DNA from: Rhodosorus marinus
Taxonomy: Eukaryota; Rhodophyta; Stylonematophyceae; Stylonematales; Stylonemataceae
Direction of reading: 5' to 3'
DNA: 64,000 bases
Assembly (NCBI GenBank): GCA_029953675.1
Contig: JAMWBK010000001.1
Coordinates: forward strand, 1,587,001-1,651,000
Below, in pieces: positions 17,962-28,367 of the stretch. Below the pieces are notes generated by a model. That model worked only from the letters and a program-made list of their open reading frames with translations, was not told the DNA's origin and ran no database searches. Made by a program: the position numbers and the translations under genes. Position 1 is the stretch's first letter. Each line of letters begins with the position of its first letter.

Positions 17962-20900
17962 TATGGATCTACAGTCTTATGTCCTGAAGGAGGGCGGAGA
18001 CTGGGGCATTTGGCGTACGCGTTTTCGGAGTTGGCTCCGGCGGTGGATTTCTTTGGAAGGAGGCTCGCTTCCCCTCCGTGGGGGCATTCCCCAGTCGTCC
18101 TTCCTCGTGGAGACCTTCTGGTAGCTGGAACCATTCTCGATTTCATCTTCACGAGCCTGGCTCGCAACATTCGGGACACAGTCATTTGGGTTTTTCTGGG
18201 GTCATGCCGCGCATGATTCTGGCCCCCATTCACACATCGGAGCGCAGATGGCGAGTACGAGACCGACTGGCCCTGTTCTTGAAGGGAGACTTCGAAGTAC
18301 TACAGCGCAGCTATTTGGCGTCGTCAGCACCATCCGCCCGTCGGACTCGGCATGGCACAGTGTCGCCCGTGCCAGCTCGAGTACAGAAATTGGTAGCAGT
18401 GGGCGATTTAAGTCGAGCGGCGCGGGTTTTGGAGGGCCAGGCGCCTGTCCTCCCCTACGATGATAGTCTCGCCCAGACGGTGTCGTCTTTGTTCCCTGAG
18501 TCCGACGTGGATTTGTCCCCTGAATTCGAGGTATTCTTGGACCGTCCGGAGTTGGCCAGGTTTCGCATCGATCTGACGCTCAGTGAGTCTGACCTGGAGG
18601 ATTTGCTTCGTACCTCGCGTCGGGGACGCTGTCCTGGACCCTCCGGACTAAGAACAGAGCTATTGCAGGCCCTGAGCCAGCCTGGCCAGAGCGCGCTTCT
18701 GAGGATCCTTAACAAGTTGTTCCAGGGCGTATCGGGTGCGTCCGCGCCATGGGAACATCTCCGGCAGGCACAGCTTTGCTTGCTCACGAAACCTGACCAC
18801 CAGCCGGCCCACCCGCGTCTCCGGCCGATCGGGATGGTGGAGAGCCTACGGAAGTTAGCCGGGAGGTGGCTATGCCAGCGCCTTCGCCAGCGCGTCACAG
18901 CTTTTATGGCGCCCTTGCAAGTAGGGGTGGGATTTTCTGGGGGTTGCGAACTGATCACCCATGGGATCGAGCTAGAACGCGCCAGTAGGCCGGAGTGGGG
19001 AGTCTTGGTGGTTGATTTCCGGAACGCATTCAACAGCGTGTCGCGGACGCATGCGCTAGAGGTGCTCCGACGTGTGTTTCCGGAGGCGTGGCCGTTTCTA
19101 TCGGGTATTTACGGAGGGGAGAGCCTCCCCTACTTGACAACGGAGGGCACTGTTTTTCAAGCACATACTGGCGTCCAACAAGGCGACCCTTGCGGACCTC
19201 TTCTTCATGCCTGTGCCCTACAGCTCGTACTTTTACGTCTTTCGACTGAGGTCTCGGATCTTCGAATCTGCGCGTACCACGATGACGTAACATTGCTGGG
19301 CACCCCTGACACCCTGGCTAGGGGACTGACCGCGATCGAAGCGATTGCACGTCGCGTCGGTTTGACTGTGGAAACAGAAAAATGTCGCTTTCTCCCCCGA
19401 GGGACGTGTCGCTGAACTCTCTGCCACCCACTCTGCGACTAATCAGCGAACGTGAAGGGTTCGAACACCACGGCGTCGGATTGGGGACTGACAACTTTGT
19501 CCAAGCATCCTGCGAGCGAGTTTTGGCACGGCACAAGCAACTCACCGACGCCATTGAGCACCTACCCGACAGCATGCTGCAATCGGCCTGCTTGCTTTCC
19601 CGCTTTTGTGCCGGTCCCAGACTCAACTACTGGTTGCGCAGCCTGCCTCCAGCTTGGGGCTCGTGGATCGCGGCTAAAGCCGACGAAATGACCCTGCAAC
19701 ACTGGGGAACGCTCTTGGATGAGCCCCTCGATCTTGAAGCTGCTCCCGACAGGGACTTTATTCGTGCACAGATCGCTCTACCGTTGCGATTAGGGGATTC
19801 GGCGTCGCAGACCGTGGGCTGGTATGCTCGCCAGCGGCGGTTGCCTCCTGGGCTACCGCGCTGCGAACGTTGGTGACCTTCCGGATGCGAAGTGCCTGCC
19901 TCTTGGCTCGAGCTTTGACCAACGAGGATCCAGTGACCCTGCCGCCCCCGCTTTTGACAATTTATGATGGTCTTCAACACGCGTTCAGTTGGTGCAACGC
20001 CGTGCCGGACGCAAATCGGTCCCGCTTTCGTTCCTGGAGGGAGCTGTTATGGGGACGAGCTGAAGCGATTGAGGATTGTCCCCTCGACCGAGTTCTTGCC
20101 GATGACGGAGAGGCTAGCCCCGGGTCCCCTGTTGCAGACTACCCGGGTTTGAGCCGATTGTGGAGCTCCCGCACTGATGTGATTCAACATAGCCTCACCT
20201 GGGGCCAACACAGTGCCGCTCACACAGTCATGCTCAATTCTCCTCTCACGCCGCCTACCACTGCCGCTCGTCTCCGCGGCATGGGAGGCCACCTCTCGCA
20301 CTTGTGGTTAACCACTCTACCGTCGTCATTGAGTCATCGTCTCGATGCTTTCCAGTTCCGTTCTGCCGCACGCATCTATCTCGGTTTGCCACAGGCTCCG
20401 TGGCACTCTAATCGGCCGTCTTTCTGTCAGGGATGTGAGAGCCGGATTGACGCTTGTGGCTACCACTTCCTGGGTTCCTGCGGACTGTTGCGAGGTCTCC
20501 GTACGAGGCGTCACACTCGCCTCAAGTACATCCTCAGCGAATTTTTGACTCGGATAGGGCATACGGTTGAGGTTGAGTCGGAACTGCCCAGATCCATCTC
20601 GGACTCTGCACCGCCCCGTTGTATAGCCGATCTCCTCGTCTCCGACGCTGCTGCCAGACGCTCAACATATGTGGACCTTGCGATTACCTGCCCCGTGGCC
20701 AGCGCCCACCTCACCGCAGCCGCCCGCCGCCGGGGGGCCGCGGCTTCAGCCCTTCGAAGAGTTAAGGAACGACGGTATGCTGAGAGCATGGCCAGTCTGC
20801 CTTGCTGAGGGTCGCTCTCACCGGTTCCAGCCATTCATTGTGGAAAGCTTTGGTCACGTCGATAAGTCGGGTTTAGAGTGGTTGCGGAAATGTTTTGCTG

Positions 20901-21028
20901 AGCATCCTACTGAATATTTGGCGCTCTTGAGGCGTTTAAGTGTCTCCCTTTGGCGATATTCCAGCGACATGCTTTCCGAGGCGCGCCATCGGCGCCTGGG
21001 GTTGCATGCTTCCCTCCCTAGTTATTAG
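17962..21028 (+). pseudogene. Family A ORF2: RT, zinc knuckle, REL endonuclease (multiple frameshifts)
   Basis: The likely start is ATG at about 17962 (MDLQSYV), by alignment to the family C ORF2 start. Frames then switch near 18050, 18215, 19400, 19865 and 20804. Motifs: CPGPSGLRTELL (18630), LRPIGMVESLRKL (18820), VVDFRNAFNSVSRT (motif A, 19010), GVQQGDPCGPLLHA (19175), YHDD (19275-19286), zinc knuckle C-x2-C-x9-H-x4-C (about 20424-20480), endonuclease IAD-x14-YVD (about 20610-20675). The last break is a 2-bp GC deletion near 20804, absent from the copies at 7287 and 15669. So this source-length copy is itself inactive while its truncated relatives keep the frame. Confidence 0.85.
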
Positions 21029-21076
21029 TTCATCTTCACGCCTTGCGTAGCGCTTCAGGCTATGCTAGTAAAGTCC

Positions 21077-21130
21077 AGTCAACCCGCGAAGCCAAGGAGC
21101 GGAGACGATCATAAGCGAGCGCTAGAGTAT
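21077..21130 (-). mobile_element. 54-bp fragment of family C
   Basis: Same sequence and strand as 10647-10700 in the family C RT gene (AGTCAACCCGCGAAGCCAAGG...). It lies directly beyond the family A 3' end. Confidence 0.75.
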
Positions 21131-21424
21131 CCATCAACCAGAGCAAGGTAGACCCTAGGTATAGTGTATATCCGCTATGGTACCAATATTGTCTTCTACT
21201 TCTACGAAAGGCTTTTACCCCTGTGGTGAAGGCCGTATACCCTTGACCTTTCAACATAGTGCATGGGGTCCGGGTACGAATAAAGGAAGGCAACGATGTT
21301 TGGGAAAAGGTCACAACAGAGGTCAATTTTCTACATGGTCTCATCGCTTAGTCCGACCAAAAATACCTTTGAATGATGGAAACCAGAGGGGGTTTCGCTG
21401 AGAGGGATCACCCAAGTATTGATC

Positions 21425-24400
21425 TGAAGTTACCCCCAGTATTTACGGGGGGGAGGAATCCCGAAATGCCTTCGGGCAGTGGAAATACCAGTTACAGACG
21501 TTTCTCCGGCTCAAGGAAGCAGCAAACGTACTAGTGGACGGCAGGGGAGTCGACAACAAAGACGCAGAATATGTGTCTGCTGTCCTAGGGCGGGTTCTGG
21601 CGGGGCAAGCGCTTGATATAGTCATCGGCGCAGGGGAAAACCGAAGGACCAATGGGATCATCTTCGCGAAATATACGACACGATGGCAATAAGAAACGCG
21701 GACAGCGTTTGGGCCCGTGTTCACCGACGCAAGATGAGGCCAACAGAAAGCGCTCCCGCGCTAACTTCGTGGCTAGACAAGGAGTTCGCCGAGACACGAG
21801 AAATCTCTGGCGAGACTCCGAAGGACTCTGAGAGGTTAAGAGTGATGAGAAAAATCCTTGAGGACCGGCTAGAATTCTAGGATTTCCTCTTTAACACGTG
21901 GACAGATCCTAACCTCTCGTGGGCGATGTTGTGCAGGAACCTCGAAGAGTACACAGGAAGTTGGCAAGAACGCCAATAGGAGGAACCCAAATCCAAAGAG
22001 AGGCGCATGGGAGGGAAACCCCTGATGGCCGCGACCCAAGCGACCAGGAAGACGCACAAGTTCAGGTGATACAATTGCGGCTCACGGGGACCACTTCAAG
22101 ATTACATGTCCAGAACCTGAAGAGCCAAAGAAATTCCATGCCAGCATCGTCAGAGACGCGGAAGGCTCAACACTCTTCTTCCTCGTGCCACCGACCACGT
22201 ATGCGTCGATAAGGAGGCGTTCAGGACCCTCACAACAATCCCGAAGGTCGGAATCACCCTCGGAGACGGGAGAGAAAAGGGAGCTAGACGCAAGAGGAGC
22301 AAGTGGATCTCCATACGTAATATAGAACTCTGCTGACGCTCAACAACACCTATTACCTGAAAGGCGGTGCAAAGAACGTGATTAGCTTGAGCAGGCTAAT
22401 GGAAAAGGGCCTCAAAATTAGCAGCACGAGTCGCGCAGTTTTAGAAATCAGTAAAGAAGGAACGAAAGTTTTGACATGTTACTTGAAACGGGGCCTCTTA
22501 GTAACTAATTTACGGGCTACAAAGAAACACCTCTCGGTTATCGGGCGAAATACTACATCCCTCGTGACTTGGGACAGAAGGTTAGCACCCCCAAACTCAT
22601 AGGCAATAGTAATTTGATGAGGACAGGAGAGATAAGCACAGATGAGAGCCTTCCAACCCCTTCGACTGCGCAGATATCCTGAAGGCGAAAATGACCGCGA
22701 AGCAGACTTCTAGACACCTACGCCACACGGAAGTTTCGGTCAGAGCCTGCATTCAGACACTGCAGGGCCATTCCCGGAAGGAGTACAAAAGGAGAGATAC
22801 CTCGTGGTCTTCATCGATGAGGCACGCGGATGGTTAGGAGTTTACCCGCTGCAAAGACGAAATATGGTCGACGATGCGTTCAAGGAGCACATCATGTACC
22901 TGCAACTCCAGATGGGAGCGAAGGTGAAGAGGCTGAAGTCCGACAACGCAAAGGAGTCCGAATCGATGCCATACACCCGGAAGGAGTTAAGCATTGCATA
23001 GGACCCATCCGCCCCATACACGCCTGCCAGCAAAGGGATAGCAGAAAGGATGGTCAGAACGGTCACCGAAAGGATCAGGGCCTGTTTCTACGACAGCGGC
23101 TTACTGAATTGCTTCTGGACGGAAACGTAGGAGGGAGTGACTAGAGGACTGAACTCGACACCAAGAGCGTCCCTTGGACACACAACCCCCCCCCTCCCCG
23201 AGTACGCCCTGGGAACGAAGCCGAGTTTACAAAATCTATACACATTCGGGGCAGAGATCTCCTTCAAAAATGAAGGGAAAACTGCCGAAACTTGCACCCA
23301 GGGCAGCGTCCGGAATTCTCCAGCGCCCGTGTAGCGAAAGTATACTTGCCAACCCAAGACAAGTTCATACATACGCGAAATTGGAGTATACAGGAAGAGC
23401 AACGTCCTGCGAAAGCTCAGAAGCTCCGCGAGCCTATCAACGAATGTCCCGAATCAACGGAGGAACCAGAGAGGGCACAAACGAGAAGAAAACACCATAA
23501 CCCTGAACTGGCTCCGAAAGGGAGATTCCATGTACGACGTACCGGAGCCACCGACATGAGGTGAAGCAATTGGCCGTCCATACGCGAAGAGTGGAAGAGA
23601 GCAGCCGTTGAAGAAATTGGCTCCCGGAGAGAAAAGGGAACGTGGCAATTAATCTCAAAAGACGAAGCGCCCAAGTGCTTTCAAAGGTAGTGTTTCGGGT
23701 GAAAACCGGTTGTGATGGAGCTGTGACAAAACTCAAAAGTAAGAATTGTCGCTAGGGGATTTAGGCAAGGAGAAGGCGTCGACTACGGTGAAGTATTTTC
23801 GCCCACAGCTGACTTCTCTAGTGTCAGAGTATCACTGAGTATAGCGGCGACTGAAGACCTTGAAGTGGAACAGGCAGATGTCACTACAGCCTACCTGAAC
23901 GAGACACTGGAGGAGGAACTTTTTATGTATATCAGCCATGTGGGCTAGAAGCACCAGGAAACGCTGATAAGATATGCAAACTGAAGAAAAGCCTCTACGT
24001 TCGAGGCAGTCGGGGAGGGCTGGCACGAGCAACTGAAAGCCGAACTTGAGGCAGACGGGTTCGACGCCTTGAGAACGGACAGCTGCGTTTACAAGCGGGG
24101 AACGCTCATCCTTGCAGTTTACGTGGATGATATGCTGATCATTGGAAACATTTACGAGCGACGCGCGGGAAGCCAAGGAAACGCTAAGGTCGTTGTACAA
24201 GGTAAAAATGTTGGGTAAGGACACGGCACCTCCCCGCTGTATCGCAGATCTCCTCGTCTCCGACGCAGCCGTCAGACGCTCAGCATATGTTGACCTCGCG
24301 ATTACATGCCCTGTGGCAAGCGCCCATCTCACGGCTGCCGCCCGCCGCCGGGGAGCCGCGGCTTCGGCCCTTCGCCGCGTGAAGGAACGACGATATGCTG

Positions 24401-25260
24401 AGAGTATGGCCAGTCTGCCTCACGCTGCGGGTTGCTCCCACCGGTTCCAGCCTTTCATTGTGGCTCTGGTCTCGTGGAGAAGTCGGGTTTGGAGTGGTTG
24501 CGGAAATGTTTTACTGAGCATCCTGTTCAATACTTGGAACTTTTGCGGCGTTTAAGTGTCTCTCTGTGGCGATATTCGAGTAGCATGCTTGCCGAAGCGC
24601 GCCATAGGCGCCTGGGTTTGCACGCTTCCCTAACTAGTTCTTATTTCCTTTTCACGCCTTGCGTAGCGCTTCAGGCTATGCTAATAAAGCCAGGTAGATG
24701 AATATCTCGTCGTCAAGATACAACGAGACCGAAGGAAACGCGAAATCTACCCCGGGCAGACAGGATATGTCAAAGACATCGTCAAGACGTATGGAATGTT
24801 AGGATGCAAGCCCCTATCCACACCAATCATCATGACGTCTAAATCCGTTGCGGAAGAAGTCACCGAGACGACGCAAGAACCTTTTCAAGAACTGGTTGGG
24901 TCGCTCCTATACCTCAGCACCAGAACGCGGCCCGACATAGCCTATGCCGTTGGACAATGTGCAAGGAAGATGATAAGTTTTAGGTCCTGAGACAACAAAA
25001 AAGCCATAAAAATTGTCAAGTATCTCCAAGGTACAAGGGATCTAGCATTGCGGTTGGGTGGAGAGAGTGTGAACGGCACAAAGTACCAGGTGACAGGGTA
25101 TTCTGACTCAACTTGGGCTGACGGCAAGGTCGATCGAAGGAGCACTAGCGGGATGCTGGTCACTCTGACACATCAACCGTGCTGTACGGGTCGTGGAGGC
25201 AGCGCTCAACCGCGCAATCGACAACCGAACACAGTCTTTCAGAGCTACTAAGGTACAGAT
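21425..25260 (+). mobile_element. Ty1/copia retrotransposon remnant, copy 2, interrupted
   Basis: Domains in order across frameshifts: gag (WKYQLQTFLRLKEAANVLVD, 21480); a CCHC knuckle at about 22070 (YNCGSRG then, after an indel, HFKITC); a protease/pre-integrase segment (22130-22510); integrase (FIDEARGWLGVYPLQRRN and KSDNAKE, 22808-22965); RT (QADVTTAYLNETLEEELFMY, 23870-23930; YVDDM at about 24121); the family A insertion at 24225-24694; then RT/RNaseH (TRPDIAYAVGQCARKM, 24925-24975; YSDSTWADGKVDRRSTSG, 25095-25155). Many stops, so non-functional. LTRs were not recognised. Homologous to 1-1827. Confidence 0.85.
24225..24694 (+). mobile_element. Family A2 5'-truncated insertion inside copia RT
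   Basis: Starts in the endonuclease (CIADLLVSDAAVRRSAYVDLAIT) and ends with the 3' UTR GGCTATGCTAATAAAGCC. Copia reading (MLG-K before, EYLVVKIQRD after) resumes on each side, so this is a clean insertion between about 24215 and 24695. No convincing long target duplication is visible. A small rearrangement near 24463-24475 breaks the tail frame. Confidence 0.85.
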
Positions 25261-25300
25261 GGCGCGGTGAAAGGAATCTGCCCGGCGTTGCAACTTCAGG

Positions 25301-25660
25301 ATGCCAGCGCGGCAACACCCGCAGTACGACGAGGTTAAGGGCAAGCTGATCTGCAAGCATTACGACTTACCGGTAAGAAACAAAGTTGAGCACCTCAAGA
25401 AGCACCTGCAGAAGTGCGATCGGTACATGATCGCAGATGACGCTCCCACGGGCAGCAGACGATCCGGTTCAACTCCAGAGTCCGGCCGTTCAAGCGTCGC
25501 TTCGAAAAGCGGAAAGCGCGAGGGAGCAGACATAAGTGACGATTGTCCGACGATTAAGAAAGGAAAGCAAGCAGAAGAGCTCGACGTTAAGCTCGCGAGG
25601 ATTATGGCGGAAAGAAACCTACCGTTTCGGCTGGTTGAAGACCCAGAGGTGCGAAGGTAG
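25301..25660 (+). mobile_element. hAT-type transposase N-terminal fragment (BED zinc finger)
   Basis: A 119-codon frame with a BED-like finger (KLICKHYDLPVRNKVEHLKK, then HLQKC; the second Cys replaced by His), a Ser/Gly-rich linker, and ARIMAERNLPFRLVEDPEVRR. The latter resembles the 'LPFRLVEDPEF' segment that follows the BED domain in hAT transposases. The catalytic region is not seen downstream, so it is a fragment or an exon of a decayed element. Confidence 0.55.
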
Positions 25661-26589
25661 GTTTGAGAACTCGTACTCGGGCTAGTCGCGTCCAGTATTC
25701 TGTGCAACAGGCGCTGAGTTTCACAGTGTTTTTTCCAGTTTCTTTAAGATCTTAGGATATCGGCTACCCAAAAGGAGAGATATCCCGGAGCTGATCGAGC
25801 TCAAGTAGCTCTTCTATCCATACCATGTGGATCCCTTGTCCAATTCGAAATACTCCTTGAACCCTCAGCTTTAAGACGGTAGGGGGAGGTGCTAAGGCTT
25901 TGTAGAGGCTTCTATAGATGCTTCACCTCCTCCGCAGAACTGCTTCCCCATCCTGTCAATGGACCGTTTTCCAATCCCCCAAGCTTCCCTCACTGTTGTT
26001 CTTGGTCTGCGGCGCTCCCCTCAAAGTAGGATTCTGAAAATCAAAAACCCACCATTGCCCTCGAAAACAGATGCATTTTCCAGTTACCCACTAAAAACCG
26101 GGACAGTCATTAAAATTTCATTGCCCACCAACCAAATATTCGACGGTCGCCTATTGCACACTTATATTGCCCACTTATTACCCGCTTATTGCCCGGGCCC
26201 TCCTTAAACCCGTCTGTTTCCGCAAGTATACCCACTTCTGTAACCCCAGACTATCGTAAGCAGCCAAAAACCCAACCCACTTGGCACAGCCCTACGCAAA
26301 ACATACCCTACCAACCCCCTGTCCAGGGATCTCATCTAAAAGCTAAAGTCTATCTAAACGAAATATTGGGAGATCATCGGGATCTTTCTCTAGTCCGGTT
26401 CAACTGTGCGCTGGAGAGATGTGCTTCTCGGTCATGTAGGTGCTTAGGCGCTGCCTGAAGAAATTCCACCCCGGCCTTACCCAGCCTTCCATACGTCTCT
26501 GGCAACGAACGGACTAGGATCACATCTTGTAACAGCGAACACTGTACTAAAGGAGTCCCTATTGTAGCCGGTGAGGAGGAAATAAGGAG
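25661..26589. other. Non-coding, with a short AC-rich minisatellite
   Basis: No supported gene. Positions 26153-26195 hold about four degenerate 12-13-bp units on TATTGCCCACT. The remainder has no recognisable repeat or domain. Confidence 0.4.
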
Positions 26590-28125
26590 TCTATCTATGC
26601 GTTAAAAAACCCTGAGTTGTGTGGCTACGTTCTACTACAGGGATGATCTCATAGTTCGTTTCGCAATTAGGGGCGCCGGCGTGGCAAGTAGTGCATTCCG
26701 TTTTCCACGAGGACCGGTTGAGTGTCGCGCGTACGTCGCTGACTTGTGTCGATAGGTGCTGCAAGTGCACAGTCACGTCTTTCAAGAATTCATCAGCTTG
26801 CTCACCCATCCTACCGAACGTCCCCACCCAGAAGGGCACGAAAAGGTCGTCATTGTGGCTCCGATCGCATCCCGGTATTTGGACTCTAAACTCTCGGTCT
26901 TGTTCGCAGATGATTCCCAGGACGCTTTGTGTAGGTAGGCCTTTAGCAGCGGCGAGGTCACTTTGACGTCGATCACGTACAACTTCCTGGTCCGAGGATC
27001 GCGTGCTAAAATGTCCGGTTGAAGGTAGCTTCCTGGGTAGTGTCCGCTCGGTTCCAGCGTCACCTCCAGTCTCCATTGTCTCAGTTTTGTAGCAAGAGCG
27101 TGCCAGACCATGTTGTGTTGCAGGGTCCAGCTCCCTGTAGAACCGGTGCAGTGGTACAGGTGTTGCATCCCTGCAGAGTCATCGGGTTGTGAACTTCTAG
27201 TACATGTACTCGAGTGTTCGTACCCCGGCATGGGCAATCCCAGCAGCTGCTCTCAGGCTTTGGTTCACTTCGCAGTGTTCAGACCGCGCGGGTGTCTCGA
27301 GGGTAAGTCTCGCAGCCAGGTGCGCCTCCTGATCCGGTGCAGGAACGGAGACGCGCACGTACCGTCTCACTAAAAAAAGAATTGATAGTAGTGAATAGTT
27401 CCTGGAGAGAGGAATCGTGGTAGCTTTTTAGTGGGTTTGGAGAGGTGGGTGGGAACGATGTGTTTTCAGACCGCGCGGGTGTCTCGAGGGGAAGTCTCGC
27501 AGCCAGGTGCCGCCTCCTGATCCAGTGCAGGGACGGACACGCGCACGTACCGTCTCACTAATCCCCGGGTCCTCAACCAATTCCTCAACGCCCGTCGGTG
27601 ACTTAAGTTCGATAGGAGTTTTTGGATGGCACCAATCATGGGGACTTGACATCGGGGATTTCCCCGTCGACGAGCCTAGTCTGTAGGTGACGACCGAACA
27701 GTTGGCATTTCGTCCGATGGAGTTTTGCTCCGGCAGGTGTTCTTCACTCCATTGCAATGCTTCCTTGACCTCAGGTAGGGGGCCAAGAAGGGTGATTTCG
27801 TCGTGTATCGCGGTCAGCGTAAGCGTTGGGTACCGATCCCGGAGTGCTCGCAGCAGCGGGGATAAGACCAGCGTGTGCAGGGCAGGTCCAAGTGGATCGC
27901 CTTGTTGGACGCCAGCGCAGGCCCGTAGGTGCAGCAGTCCTCGGCGTTCTGGTCATACCAGCCGAATTGATGTGGGGCCCTTTCGCCGTTGAGCCCACAG
28001 CTGAGTGTAATCAGCGGCTGCAGTTCAGGGAACGCCTGTTCGATGACCCGGTTTGCAACGCGTCTGTCGATCAGATTGAAGGCATTCTCCAAGTCGAACT
28101 TGAGGACTACTAACCCCAGAGTAAC
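26590..28125 (-). mobile_element. Family T non-LTR retroelement, 5'-truncated, REL-endonuclease type
   Basis: Minus strand. RT begins at about 28125 (VVLKFDLENAFNLIDRR, motif A), then GVQQGDPLGPALHTL (27860-27905) and motif C as IHDE at 27797-27808, where the second catalytic Asp is Glu. Downstream is a canonical PD-(D/E)xK endonuclease: LQPDILARDPRTRKLYVIDVK (about 26955-27020) with all three catalytic residues. Here the Lys is present, unlike families A and C. Frameshifts separate the RT parts and the endonuclease is in another frame. A direct repeat (27273-27372 and 27459-27562, about 100 bp) lies between RT and endonuclease and duplicates coding sequence. It stops about 240 bp beyond the 3' end of the PIF1 gene. 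Confidence 0.8.
27273..27562. repeat. About 100-bp direct repeat within family T
   Basis: TCAGACCGCGCGGGTGTCTCG...ACGTACCGTCTCACTAA occurs at 27280-27372 and 27467-27562 with a few substitutions and one indel, about 85-95 bp apart. Confidence 0.85.
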
Positions 28126-28367
28126 GACGCTCCGTTATAGAGCAGGAAGGCTTCGATGAATTTCAGGTAACTTGAGAACCAATTCGTGGTCCACTTTATT
28201 TCTTGCCATTTTGCCTCTCTTTTGAAAGGCACCGGGCACTCAGTGACCCGTCCGCAATAATAATTTCCAGTTTGAATCTCCAAGCAAACACAAACGCTAC
28301 TCTCTTCAAAGTACATCCAATTCACATAGTACGGACTTTTGCCTCCGACCTTTACTTGCGGCCGAGT
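28126..28367. other. Probable 3' flank of the PIF1 gene
   Basis: No supported gene. A minus-strand open frame of 71 codons spans 28110-28325 but has no recognisable features. Confidence 0.35.

Larger units (their letters stand above)
16285..21076 (+). mobile_element. Family A non-LTR retrotransposon, full length, REL-endonuclease type
   Basis: About 4.8 kb: 5' UTR, ORF1, ORF2 and 3' UTR, ending GGCTATGCTAGTAAAGTCC. The 5' end is inferred from the boundary shared with the fragment at 14205 (common from GAGGATTGGGG, 16288). No LTRs. Both ORFs are frameshifted. It lies directly behind a truncated copy of itself in the same orientation, and is followed by a 54-bp piece of family C, which may be the interrupted target. 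GC content is visibly higher than in the surrounding host genes. Confidence 0.9.
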
